DNA of 64,000 bases from an uncultured Chitinophagaceae bacterium. Its GTDB lineage: Bacteria; Bacteroidota; Bacteroidia; Chitinophagales; Chitinophagaceae. The DNA lies in assembly GCA_937907395.1 (NCBI GenBank), contig CALCII010000010.1, positions 101,116 through 165,115 of the forward strand. Reading direction: 5' to 3'. Positions 24,092 through 32,565 of the stretch are shown piece by piece (the first letter of the stretch is position 1; each line of letters begins with the position of its first letter). The translations under genes were made by a program, and so were the position numbers. The notes beneath the pieces are model-generated. The model saw only the letters and a program-made list of their open reading frames with translations, made no database searches and was not told the origin of the DNA.

Positions 24092-24383
24092 GTGTTTCTT
24101 TCCTATTTAGGTGAATAAGTGTTAGTTAAAATGAATGTTTCGATACAGGTTTCTGAATCAACTATATTCTAAACAATTCCTGATGATTCCGATTATTTAC
24201 TGATGCAGATTAGTTTTTTGCTTGTATTTCATCAGTCCGCTGCTTGTAATCAATCATTCTTTGCCATTTCGGGTAGGTCTACTTTTACCCGCAAATTTGA
24301 AAGCAAATGGAAATGATTGTTATCTGAACACCTGAGTTGTCTGCTGCAGTTGTTTCCCACGTTTCATTCTAAAATGATCAAAA
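24064..24383. other. Divergent intergenic region between his leader and ppdK
   Basis: Apart from the his promoter, this region holds a 9-bp inverted repeat, TTATTCACC (24081-24089) and GGTGAATAA (24110-24118). One half overlaps the his -33 element. A second, 6-bp inverted repeat, CGGGTA (24270-24275) and TACCCG (24286-24291), lies about 95 bases upstream of ppdK. I find no strict TAnnTTTG match for ppdK and no other gene. Confidence 0.6.
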
Positions 24384-27146
24384 ATGGCACAAGCAAAAAA
24401 ACAAACAAAGTATGTTTATTTCTTCGGCGGTGGTAAAGCCGATGGAAATGAATCCATGAAGAATCTTTTGGGCGGAAAGGGAGCCAACCTGGCAGAAATG
24501 GCAGGTCATCCCAAACTGAAATTACCAGTACCTCCCGGTTTTACAGTTACAACAGAAGTATGTACTTATTACTACGCAAATAAGAAAACCTATCCGAAAG
24601 TATTGAATGCACAGGTGCTTGAATCACTTGCCAGAATGGAAAAAATCACTGGCAAGAAATTCGGCGATGTGAAAAATCCGTTATTGCTTTCTGTCCGCTC
24701 CGGTGCCCGTAAGAGCATGCCCGGTATGATGGAAACCATCCTGAATGTTGGTTTGAATGAAAATACCATCAAGGGGTTGATTGAACAAAGTGGCGATGCC
24801 CGTTTTGCTTATGATGCATACCGTCGCCTGATTATGATGTATGCTGATGTGGTGATGGAAAAAGCAGCCGGTATTGAACCCAAAGGTGGAAAAGGAATCC
24901 GCAAAGTATTGGATGAAAAACTGGAACACATTAAACACAAACAAGGATATGCCAGTGATACAGATCTCACAGTAGATGAACTGAAAGAACTGGTGAAGGA
25001 CTATAAGAAAACAGTAAAGAAAGTGCTGGGTAAGGAATTCCCCGACGATCCGTTTGAACAAATGTGGGGTGGTGTAGGTGCTGTATTTGCCAGTTGGAAT
25101 GGTAAACGTGCGATTGAATACCGCCGTATTGAAAAAATTCCTCACGAATGGGGTACTGCCGTAAACGTACAGGCAATGGTATTTGGTAATATGGGTAACG
25201 ATAGTTGTACCGGTGTTGCCTTTACCCGCAACCCTGGTAATGGTGAAAATCATTTCTATGGTGAATACCTGGTAAATGCTCAGGGTGAAGATGTGGTGGC
25301 AGGTATACGCACACCCGCACCTGTGAACGAATATTCAAAAAATGCGCAGAGCGAACATTTTACCACTTTGGAAAAATTGATGCCTGTTCAGTATAAAGAA
25401 TTATTTGCCATCCAACGTAAACTGGAATTACACTATAAAGACATGCAGGATATTGAATTTACCATTGAAAAAGGTAAGCTCTATATGTTGCAATGCCGTG
25501 TTGGTAAACGTAATGGTGTGGCTGCAGTGCGTATGGCTACTGAAATGCACAAACAAAAGCTGATTGATGCCAAAACAGCGATCATGCGTGTTGGGCCTAA
25601 CCAGTTAGTGGAACTGTTGCTGCCCATGCTGGATCCTAAAGCAGAAGTAACACAACCGGTTATTGCGAAAGGTTTGCCAGCCGGACCCGGCGGTGCGAAA
25701 GGACGTGTGGTATTTTCATCTGCCGATGCGGTTGCATGGGCTGCGAAAGGTGAAAAAGTAATCCTGGTTCGTGAAGAAACTTCTCCCGAAGATGTGGATG
25801 GTATGCACAAAGCACAGGCAATTCTTACAACAAAAGGCGGTATGACTTCTCACGCTGCTCTCGTTGCACGTGGCTGGGGTAAATGTTGTATCGTTGGTTG
25901 TGGTGATATTGAAATCCATACCGATGCTAAAAATTTCCATGCTAAGAATGGTGTGGTGATTAAAGAAGGGGATTGGATCAGTCTGAATGGTACAAAAGGT
26001 GCCGTATATGAAGGAAGTTTACCACTGGTTGATATCGATATCGATAAAAATCAATCTTATAAAGATCTGATGAAATTGGTGGACCAAACCAAACAAATTG
26101 GTGTACGTGCCAACTGCGAAACTCCGGAAGATGCAAAACATGCCGTGAAGTTTGGTGCAGAAGGTATTGGTTTGTTCCGTACAGAACACATGTTTTATGG
26201 CGAAGGAAGTGAAGCTCCTTTGTTCCAGTTGCGGAAGATGATTGTAAGTAAAACAGAAAAGGAAAGAAGAGAAGCGTTGAACGGTTTGTTCAAGTATGTG
26301 AAGAAAGATGTGAAGGATACATTGAAAGTAATGAGCGGACATCCTGTTACGATTCGTCTTCTCGATCCACCACTACATGAATTCGTTCCCCACGATAAAG
26401 AAAAACTTCGTCAGTTGAGTAAAGAACTCGGCATCAGCATGGGTATGCTCAATAGAAGGGTACTGGCATTGCACGAAAACAACCCGATGCTGGGCCACCG
26501 TGGTGTACGTTTAGGTATTTCTTATCCTGAAATTACCGAAATGCAGGTGCGGGCTATTTTTGAAGCCACTGCCGAATTACTCAAAGAAGGTAAGAAAGCT
26601 TTCCCTGAAATCATGATTCCGGTAACAGTGATTGCTCATGAATTACGTCACCAGAAAGAAATCGTGGACACTGTTTACAAGGAAGTATGTGCCAAATTCG
26701 GAGTTCGTAAGATCCCTTATTTGTATGGAACCATGATTGAAACACCGAGAGCTGCTCTCCGTGCAGAATACATGGCCAATGTAGCCGACTTCTTCAGCTT
26801 TGGTACCAATGACCTCACTCAGATGAGCTTTGGTTTCAGCCGGGATGATATTGGTGGATTCCTGCCTAAATATCTCGATTTGAAAATTCTTCCTGAAGAT
26901 CCGTTCCAAACGATCGACCAGGAAGGTATCGGTCAGCTGATCAAAGCCGGTACAGAAAGAGGCCGCATCAACAAACCCAGCCTGAAAGTGGGTATCTGCG
27001 GTGAGCATGGTGGCGATCCTGAAAGCGTAAAATTCTGCCACAGGATTGGTATGAACTACGTTAGCTGTTCTCCGTTCCGTGTGCCTATTGCACGTTTGGC
27101 AGCAGCACAGGCAGCTATTGAGTCTCCTAAAAAAGCAAAGAAATAA
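24384..27146 (+). CDS. ppdK: Pyruvate, phosphate dikinase
   Basis: The 920-residue enzyme interconverts pyruvate + ATP + phosphate with phosphoenolpyruvate + AMP + pyrophosphate. The N-terminal ATP-binding part reads FFGGGKADGNESMKNLLGGKGANLAEM, in parts, with LLSVRSGARKSMPGMMETILNVG. The phosphohistidine domain has TTKGGMTSHAALVARGWGKCCI, in parts (catalytic His at about residue 490). The C-terminal PEP-binding barrel has GEGIGLFRTEHMF-like GAEGIGLFRTEHMF, FFSFGTNDLTQM and GICGEHGGDP with the catalytic Cys. The length is typical. It probably serves gluconeogenesis or pyrophosphate-linked glycolysis. It is followed by its own terminator. Confidence 0.96.
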   Translation: MAQAKKQTKYVYFFGGGKADGNESMKNLLGGKGANLAEMAGHPKLKLPVPPGFTVTTEVCTYYYANKKTYPKVLNAQVLESLARMEKITGKKFGDVKNPLLLSVRSGARKSMPGMMETILNVGLNENTIKGLIEQSGDARFAYDAYRRLIMMYADVVMEKAAGIEPKGGKGIRKVLDEKLEHIKHKQGYASDTDLTVDELKELVKDYKKTVKKVLGKEFPDDPFEQMWGGVGAVFASWNGKRAIEYRRIEKIPHEWGTAVNVQAMVFGNMGNDSCTGVAFTRNPGNGENHFYGEYLVNAQGEDVVAGIRTPAPVNEYSKNAQSEHFTTLEKLMPVQYKELFAIQRKLELHYKDMQDIEFTIEKGKLYMLQCRVGKRNGVAAVRMATEMHKQKLIDAKTAIMRVGPNQLVELLLPMLDPKAEVTQPVIAKGLPAGPGGAKGRVVFSSADAVAWAAKGEKVILVREETSPEDVDGMHKAQAILTTKGGMTSHAALVARGWGKCCIVGCGDIEIHTDAKNFHAKNGVVIKEGDWISLNGTKGAVYEGSLPLVDIDIDKNQSYKDLMKLVDQTKQIGVRANCETPEDAKHAVKFGAEGIGLFRTEHMFYGEGSEAPLFQLRKMIVSKTEKERREALNGLFKYVKKDVKDTLKVMSGHPVTIRLLDPPLHEFVPHDKEKLRQLSKELGISMGMLNRRVLALHENNPMLGHRGVRLGISYPEITEMQVRAIFEATAELLKEGKKAFPEIMIPVTVIAHELRHQKEIVDTVYKEVCAKFGVRKIPYLYGTMIETPRAALRAEYMANVADFFSFGTNDLTQMSFGFSRDDIGGFLPKYLDLKILPEDPFQTIDQEGIGQLIKAGTERGRINKPSLKVGICGEHGGDPESVKFCHRIGMNYVSCSPFRVPIARLAAAQAAIESPKKAKK

Positions 27147-27179
27147 TCATAACAGCTATTGATTATGACCCTTAAAACA

Positions 27180-27209
27180 AAGGCCACCATTGCGGTGGCC
27201 TTCTTTTTT
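27180..27209 (+). terminator. ppdK intrinsic terminator
   Basis: A perfect 9-bp stem (AAGGCCACC 27180-27188 / GGTGGCCTT 27194-27202), loop ATTGC, then C and six T. Confidence 0.92.
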
Positions 27210-27216
27210 AGTTTGA

Positions 27217-28236
27217 TTATACGGTTTTCAGAATGGTAACGGCCCGTTCCACCATTGCCGGGCTTATATCCAGGTGTAGCACCCAGCGTACCTGTTGCGG
27301 ACCTGTGGTAAAACAAAGAATACCCTTTTCTTTCAGCTTTTCTACAAATTGAGCAGCTGTTGTTCCGGCTTTCAGGTTAAATAGAATGATATTGGTCTCA
27401 ACAGGTAACACAGAATCAACTTCGGGGTGGAGCAGAAGGGCCTGTTCCAGCACCCGGGCATGGGAATGGTCTTCGGCCAAACGGTTGATATGATGATCCA
27501 AAGCATACGACCCGGCTGCGGCAATCACACCCGCCTGGCGCATACCTCCGCCAAAAACCTTTCTGACCCGGCGGGCTTTCCTGATAAAATCGTTTGTGCC
27601 CAACAACACACTTCCAACCGGACTGCCCAATCCTTTACTCAAACAAATGGAAATGGAATGGAACAACTTCCCATAATCAGTGGGGCTTTGTTGTTTGCGG
27701 ACTAATGCATTAAAAAGCCGGGCCCCATCGAGGTGAAGCATTAAATTATTTTTTAAACATACTTCTTTAATATTTTGTATATCAGCTAATTCATAACAAC
27801 TACCTCCGCCTCTGTTGCTGGTGTTTTCCAGCACCACAAGGCTCGAATGAGGCTTGTGAACATCATCCGGATTGATGGATTCCGACACCTGGGCAGCAGT
27901 AATACGGCCACGATTTCCTTGTAGCAATCGGACAGACGCAGCAGAGTTATAAGCAATGCCGCCGCCTTCATATTGATATACATGGGATAGCTGATCACAG
28001 ATCACCTCATCTCCCGGCTGGGTATGTACTTTAATGGCGATCTGGTTAGTCATGGTACCACTGGGGCAAAAAAGTCCGGCTTCCATACCAAACATTGCAG
28101 CCGCTTTCTGCTCGAGTTCATTGATGGAAGCATCTTCGCCAAAAACATCATCCCCAACCGGAGCTTGCATCATAAACTCTTTCATCCCGGGTGTTGGGCG
28201 GGTAACTGTGTCGCTTCTGAAATCAATCCATTCCAT
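27217..28236 (-). CDS. ltaE: Low-specificity threonine aldolase
   Basis: A 339-residue PLP enzyme that cleaves threonine or allo-threonine to glycine and acetaldehyde. It begins with FRSDTVTRPTPGMKEFM and has VGDDVFGED, LENTSNRGGGSCYELADI, LHLDGARLFNALV and the Schiff-base Lys in SICLSKGLGSPVGSVLLG (about residue 201). Cytoplasmic. It converges on ppdK, whose terminator hairpin lies just beyond its stop codon; the hairpin has no good T-tract on this strand. Confidence 0.92.
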   Translation of the reverse strand: MEWIDFRSDTVTRPTPGMKEFMMQAPVGDDVFGEDASINELEQKAAAMFGMEAGLFCPSGTMTNQIAIKVHTQPGDEVICDQLSHVYQYEGGGIAYNSAASVRLLQGNRGRITAAQVSESINPDDVHKPHSSLVVLENTSNRGGGSCYELADIQNIKEVCLKNNLMLHLDGARLFNALVRKQQSPTDYGKLFHSISICLSKGLGSPVGSVLLGTNDFIRKARRVRKVFGGGMRQAGVIAAAGSYALDHHINRLAEDHSHARVLEQALLLHPEVDSVLPVETNIILFNLKAGTTAAQFVEKLKEKGILCFTTGPQQVRWVLHLDISPAMVERAVTILKTV

Positions 28237-28401
28237 AATTCCGTTAAAATTTGAGTTTTTAGTCAGAAAAGGTATTCAAAATTCAACTTTTTGCATCATA
28301 TGCTGTTGAAAATAAGACTAAGATGCACCCGAAAAAGGTAGATTAATACCCATTTTTATGTTAGTTATTCACAAAGACTATGAAAAGCGGGATTTGATTT
28401 T

Positions 28402-28409
28402 TACCTTTG
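28402..28409 (+). promoter_or_regulatory. rpoD promoter -7 element TACCTTTG
   Basis: A perfect TAnnTTTG match about 100 bases before the sigma-factor ATG. No clear -33 TTG stands at the usual distance. Confidence 0.6.
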
Positions 28410-28510
28410 TAACCGGATGCAGGATTTCTTTAACCGGACTTTTACAACCTTCGTTAAAATTTACCTGTCTTAGTTACGTTTTCAATTAAAACATCAGGAG
28501 ATTATACATT

Positions 28511-29371
28511 ATGAGGCAGCTTAAGATTGCTACACAGATTACGAACCGTGATTCCCAGGCAGTTGAAAAGTATTTACAGGAAATTTCAAAGATACCCATG
28601 ATTACCCCGGAGGAGGAAACTACTCTTGCTCAACGGATTAAGATGGGTGATCAACGTGCTTTGGACAAATTGGTACAATCCAACTTGCGTTTCGTTGTAT
28701 CTGTTGCCAAGCAATATCAACACCAGGGTTTATCGCTCAGTGACCTTATCAATGAAGGAAACCTGGGTTTGATCAAAGCCGCTCAGCGTTTCGATGAAAC
28801 CAAAGGTTTTAAATTCATTTCTTACGCTGTATGGTGGATCCGTCAATCAATTCTTCAGGCTTTGGCCGAACAGGGCCGTTTGGTGCGTTTACCGCAAAAT
28901 AAAATCGGTACTTATAACAAAGCGAATAAAGCCTATATGGCATTTGAACAGGAGCATGAGCGTGAGCCTTCAACTGAAGAGCTGGCTGATATCCTCGAAA
29001 TGAGCGAAACAGAAATCAATAATATCTTCCAAAGTAATACCCGTCATACTTCACTGGACGCACCTGTGCACGAAGCAGAAGATGTGGCAATGGGTGATTT
29101 GCTGGAAGGATCAGATGATACAGACGAAGATGTGATGAAAGATTCACTCCGTAACGAAATCCGTCGTGTACTGAAATCACTCAGTCCACGTGAAGCTGAA
29201 ATTGTGAATGCCTATTTCGGACTGGATGGAGAAAATGGTGTTACAATTGAACAAATTGGCCAGAAATACGATTTAACAAAAGAACGTATCCGCCAGATCA
29301 AAGAAAGAGCAATTAAACGCTTACAGAAAGCTCGTTTCAGTAATGCACTGAAGAGCTACCTGGGTAATTAA
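28511..29371 (+). CDS. rpoD: Primary RNA polymerase sigma factor (short sigma-70, Bacteroidota type)
   Basis: A 286-residue sigma factor with region 1.2 (SQAVEKYLQEISKIPMITPEEE, read in parts), complete region 2 (NLRFVVSVAKQYQHQGLSLSDLINEGNLGL and FKFISYAVWWIRQSI), regions 3 and 4, and the region 4.2 helix-turn-helix TIEQIGQKYDLTKERIRQIKERAI (read in parts). Region 1.1 and the long non-conserved insert of E. coli RpoD are missing, as in the primary sigma of Bacteroidota, which reads the -33/-7 promoters seen across this window. Unlike most genes here it has a purine-rich AGGAG (28496-28500) ten bases before the ATG. A strong terminator follows. Confidence 0.95.
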   Translation: MRQLKIATQITNRDSQAVEKYLQEISKIPMITPEEETTLAQRIKMGDQRALDKLVQSNLRFVVSVAKQYQHQGLSLSDLINEGNLGLIKAAQRFDETKGFKFISYAVWWIRQSILQALAEQGRLVRLPQNKIGTYNKANKAYMAFEQEHEREPSTEELADILEMSETEINNIFQSNTRHTSLDAPVHEAEDVAMGDLLEGSDDTDEDVMKDSLRNEIRRVLKSLSPREAEIVNAYFGLDGENGVTIEQIGQKYDLTKERIRQIKERAIKRLQKARFSNALKSYLGN

Positions 29372-29396
29372 TAATAATGGGTATTAAGTACTGAAG

Positions 29397-29424
29397 TCCC
29401 CCTGTAACAAGGGGGATTTTTTTT
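29397..29424 (+). terminator. rpoD intrinsic terminator
   Basis: TCCCCCT (29397-29403) pairs with AGGGGGA (29410-29416), loop GTAACA, followed by eight T. Confidence 0.92.
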
Positions 29425-29470
29425 GGATTTCGTTTAGAATTCCATTCCGTTTCCGAACCAACTAAGCCTG

Positions 29471-29478
29471 TAACTTTG
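29471..29478 (+). promoter_or_regulatory. -7 element TAACTTTG for the DUF4249 gene
   Basis: A TAnnTTTG match followed by CACT and the ATG, leaving only four bases between element and start codon. A leaderless transcript is likely. Confidence 0.65.
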
Positions 29479-29482
29479 CACT

Positions 29483-30370
29483 ATGAAGTTGAATTGGATT
29501 TATTTTCTGCCATTGATTTTGTTGGCAGGGTGTGAGAAGAAAATTGATTTTGAACTGAAAAATGCGACCGAGGTATTATCAGTCGATGCTTCTATTGAAA
29601 CCAATTCCGATCCGATAGTGATCCTTACCAGAAGCCTGAATTATTTTTCGAAAATTGATGCATCCATCCTTAGCGACGCAATGATTAAAGATGCTACTGT
29701 TACCATCAGCAATGGTGCACAAACCCATCAGTTGAAAAGAGTGGATGTGGTTTTACCTGGCGATCTGCCGTTCAACTATTATACCACAGATCCGGCCAAC
29801 CCTGTTACACGTATTACCGGCGAAGAAGGAAAAGCTTATCAATTAACGATTGATTGGAACGGAAAAAGTTACACAAGCACCACCAGTATTCCTGTGATGA
29901 GGAAACAACTGGATTCGATATGGTGGGCGAAGGCACCTAATACTCCTGATACCAGCACCAAAGCTGTACTAAAAGCCAAAGTAACCGACCCGCCCGGCTT
30001 CGGGGATTATATCCGCTATTTTACAAGAGTGAACAGGGGGAGCTTTTTACCCGGACTAACTTCGGTTTTTGATGATCAGCTGGTCAACAATTCAACTTAT
30101 ACCGTAGATATTGACCAGGGAGTAAACAGGAACACAGAAATTGATTTTGATAATTATGGTTTTTTCAGAAAAGGGGATACCGTAACGCTTAAGTTCTGCA
30201 ATATTGATAAAGCAACTTTTGATTTCTGGCGTACCGTTGAATATAGTTACCAAAGCATTGGTAATCCGTTTTCAACCCCCACAAAAATCCTTGGTAACAT
30301 CAGTAACGGCGCACTGGGATATTTTGGCGGTTATGCCACACGGTTCAGTACCATTGTAATTCCAAAGTAG
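29483..30370 (+). CDS. DUF4249 family lipoprotein
   Basis: A 295-residue lipoprotein (lipobox LAGC, Cys at residue 17). The N-terminal beta domain starts with VLSVDASIETNSDPIVILTRSLNYF (read in parts) and has ATVTISNGAQTH, and the EGKAYQLTIDWNGKSYTSTTSIP segment is the hallmark of DUF4249. Such proteins are usually encoded directly after a TonB-dependent receptor with a carboxypeptidase-like domain and may be its surface-exposed partner; here no receptor is adjacent. It is transcribed from its own promoter and precedes trxB. Role unknown; probably anchored in the outer membrane. Confidence 0.82.
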   Translation: MKLNWIYFLPLILLAGCEKKIDFELKNATEVLSVDASIETNSDPIVILTRSLNYFSKIDASILSDAMIKDATVTISNGAQTHQLKRVDVVLPGDLPFNYYTTDPANPVTRITGEEGKAYQLTIDWNGKSYTSTTSIPVMRKQLDSIWWAKAPNTPDTSTKAVLKAKVTDPPGFGDYIRYFTRVNRGSFLPGLTSVFDDQLVNNSTYTVDIDQGVNRNTEIDFDNYGFFRKGDTVTLKFCNIDKATFDFWRTVEYSYQSIGNPFSTPTKILGNISNGALGYFGGYATRFSTIVIPK

Positions 30371-30427
30371 TTATCCACAACATTGTTTCGGGGGACTAAT
30401 GTCACACCGTACAACGGGTACATCCTT

Positions 30428-30450
30428 TATTTTTGACGATTATACATTTG
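30428..30450 (+). promoter_or_regulatory. Two overlapping candidate -7 elements for trxB
   Basis: TATTTTTG (30428-30435) and TACATTTG (30443-30450) both match TAnnTTTG. The second ends six bases before the ATG at 30457 and rules out the TTG at 30433 as the main start. Confidence 0.6.
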
Positions 30451-30456
30451 AAGATT

Positions 30457-31395
30457 ATGGAAGCAGAAAAAGTACATTGTTTGATTATTGGATCGGGTCC
30501 GGCTGGTTATACCGCCGCTATTTATGCCGCACGTGCGAATATGAAACCGGTATTATACCAGGGAATTCAACCCGGCGGACAATTAACCATTACCACCGAA
30601 GTGGAAAACTATCCCGGGTATCCGGATGGGGTTCAAGGTCCGGAAATGATGATCGATTTTGAAAAGCAGGCTGCCCGTATGGGAGCCGATATTCGTTTTG
30701 GATTGGCAACAAAAGTTGATTTCTCCTCTCAACCGCATAAAGTGTGGATTGATGATGAGAAATTAATAGAAGCCGATACGGTGATCATCAGCACCGGTGC
30801 CAGTGCGAAATGGCTGGGGCTGGAAAGTGAGCAACGATTGAATGGCTATGGTGTAAGTGCCTGTGCTGTTTGTGATGGATTCTTTTTTCGTGGTAAAGAA
30901 GTAGCAATTGTTGGTGCAGGTGATACAGCTGCTGAAGAAGCTCTGTACCTGAGCAAACTTTGTACAACAGTTCATATGCTGATCCGCAGAGATGCCATGC
31001 GTGCCAGTAAAGTAATGCAGGACCGTGTAAAAAATGCTCCCAATATTATCATACACTGGAATACAGATACACTTGAAATCCTGGGAGAAAACAAAGTAGA
31101 CGGTATGAAAGTGAGAAACAATAAAACAGGCGAAGAATCAGTGATCCCCGTTCAAGGGTTCTTTGTGGCAATCGGGCATCAACCCAACTCAGCTATATTT
31201 AAAGATTATATCGATATGGATGAAGCAGGGTATATCAAGACAATACCCGGCACTTCTAAAACAAATGTGGAAGGTGTGTTTGCAGCAGGTGATGTACAGG
31301 ATAAGAACTACCGTCAGGCTGTAACAGCAGCAGGCAGCGGATGTATGGCTGCATTGGATGCAGAACGGTATATATCGGCAAAAGGAATTCTTTAA
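30457..31395 (+). CDS. trxB: Thioredoxin-disulfide reductase
   Basis: A 312-residue flavoenzyme that passes electrons from NADPH through FAD to thioredoxin. It has the FAD-binding GSGPAGYTAAIYAARA, the redox pair in SACAVCDGFFF (Cys about 136 and 139) and the NADPH-binding GAGDTAAEEALYLSKLC. It ends with GVFAAGDVQDKNYRQAVTAAGSGCMAALDAERY (read in parts). The ATG at 30457 is chosen because a -7 element lies immediately before it; the longer ORF adds eight residues that are not family-like. An intrinsic terminator follows. Confidence 0.95.
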   Translation: MEAEKVHCLIIGSGPAGYTAAIYAARANMKPVLYQGIQPGGQLTITTEVENYPGYPDGVQGPEMMIDFEKQAARMGADIRFGLATKVDFSSQPHKVWIDDEKLIEADTVIISTGASAKWLGLESEQRLNGYGVSACAVCDGFFFRGKEVAIVGAGDTAAEEALYLSKLCTTVHMLIRRDAMRASKVMQDRVKNAPNIIIHWNTDTLEILGENKVDGMKVRNNKTGEESVIPVQGFFVAIGHQPNSAIFKDYIDMDEAGYIKTIPGTSKTNVEGVFAAGDVQDKNYRQAVTAAGSGCMAALDAERYISAKGIL

Positions 31396-31400
31396 TTAAT

Positions 31401-31430
31401 AAAGGTCCTGTTAAATGCAGGACCTTTTTT
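31401..31430 (+). terminator. trxB intrinsic terminator
   Basis: A perfect 10-bp stem AAAGGTCCTG (31401-31410) / CAGGACCTTT (31418-31427), 7-base loop and T-tract. A near-match -7 element (TATTTTCG, 31430-31437) for folB directly follows. Confidence 0.88.
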
Positions 31431-31441
31431 ATTTTCGTTCT

Positions 31442-31792
31442 ATGATTGGAGTTCACTTAAAAGAAGTTCAGTTTTTTGCTTACCATGGTATTTGTGAAGG
31501 GGAAGAAAAAACAGGAAGCAGGTTTGAAGTAAATCTTTCTGTTTGGTACGATTCTGGCATACCTGTTACTGAAATTGAACAAACAATCAATTATGTTACG
31601 CTTTATGAAATTGTAAAGCAGCAAATGCAGGAGCGGAGAGGTCTCCTGGAAACAGTAGCCGAATCTGTTTGCATTAACATTTATAAAGCGTATCCGTTTA
31701 TTAAAGAGATTACCATAGAAATTGATAAACGTACACCACCTATTGAAAATTTTGAAGGCAGTACCGGGATTACGCTCCGGAAAACCTATTAA
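31442..31792 (+). CDS. folB: Dihydroneopterin aldolase
   Basis: A 116-residue enzyme of folate synthesis that cleaves dihydroneopterin to hydroxymethyl-dihydropterin and glycolaldehyde. The start MIGVHLKEVQFFAYHGICEGEEKTG (read in parts) with its conserved Tyr and Glu, the middle TINYVTLYEIVKQQM, and the C-terminal EITIEIDKRTPPI with its Lys agree with FolB. Upstream ORF extension would run into the trxB terminator, so the ATG at 31442 is used. It lies 4 bases before the next gene, with which it is probably cotranscribed. Confidence 0.9.
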   Translation: MIGVHLKEVQFFAYHGICEGEEKTGSRFEVNLSVWYDSGIPVTEIEQTINYVTLYEIVKQQMQERRGLLETVAESVCINIYKAYPFIKEITIEIDKRTPPIENFEGSTGITLRKTY

Positions 31793-31796
31793 CAAA

Positions 31797-32561
31797 ATGA
31801 GAAAACACATCTATCCTTTATTTCTGATAAGCATGATCTTTTGCTTCCACACGGTTGTGAAATCGCAACCCGTGGAGGATCTTGTTAAACAAGGTGATTT
31901 GCTGGAGAAACAAATGAAGGAAGAAGAAGCTTTCTCAAAATTCAAAGAAGTAATCCGGCAACAACCCCATCATTTATATGCCCTGATCCGTTGCAGTGAA
32001 CTGGCCAGCCGCATTGGTAAGCGTCAGTCAAGTGAAGCAAGGCAGATTGATTATTATAATGCTGCTAAAATTTATGCAGATCGTGCATTGAAAGAAAATC
32101 CAAACGATTCTGAAGCAAATGTAGTAATGGCACTTGCCTATGGAAGGCTTGCTCTTGTTGGAAGCACGAAAGAAAAAGTAGCAAGTGTAAGAGAAATCAA
32201 AACCTATGCAGAAAGGGCTTTGGCATTAAACCCCAGGAATTTTAAAGCCATGCATATTCTTGGCAAATGGCATTATGAAGTAAGTGATCTCAATCCCATT
32301 GAGCGTGCTGCAGCAAGGTTGTTGTTTGGCGGGCTACCCAAGGCCTCATTTGAAGAATCTGTTTTGTTTTATGAACGAGCCAGAGCAATCAGTCCGGGTT
32401 TTATTCTGAATTATCTTGAACTGGCTAAGGCTTATGATAAAATCAATAAAAGAGCGAAGGCGATTGAATTATTACGCTATATGCTCAAACTGCCCAACAC
32501 AACTTCTGAAGATGATGTAATAAAAGAAGAAGCACGGTCGCTACTGAAGTCATGGACCTGA
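31797..32561 (+). CDS. Exported TPR protein, RMDN-like (regulator of microtubule dynamics family)
   Basis: A 254-residue protein with a signal peptide (MRKHIYPLFLISMIFCFHTVVKSQ) followed by helical repeats of the TPR kind. The segment HILGKWHYEVSDLNPIERAAARLLFGGLPKASFEE (read in parts, about residues 155-190) closely resembles the conserved core of eukaryotic RMDN1-3 proteins, whose bacterial relatives are uncharacterised. A similar A(D)RALKENPNDSEANVVMALAYGRLA repeat precedes it. It is presumably periplasmic. The ORF can be extended 25 codons into folB, but the signal peptide places the start at 31797. Function unknown. Confidence 0.78.
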   Translation: MRKHIYPLFLISMIFCFHTVVKSQPVEDLVKQGDLLEKQMKEEEAFSKFKEVIRQQPHHLYALIRCSELASRIGKRQSSEARQIDYYNAAKIYADRALKENPNDSEANVVMALAYGRLALVGSTKEKVASVREIKTYAERALALNPRNFKAMHILGKWHYEVSDLNPIERAAARLLFGGLPKASFEESVLFYERARAISPGFILNYLELAKAYDKINKRAKAIELLRYMLKLPNTTSEDDVIKEEARSLLKSWT

Positions 32562-32565
32562 ATTG

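Noticed and set aside
24681..25253. 190-residue minus-strand ORF inside ppdK
   Set aside because: Antisense shadow of a strongly conserved gene; no promoter and no recognisable domain.
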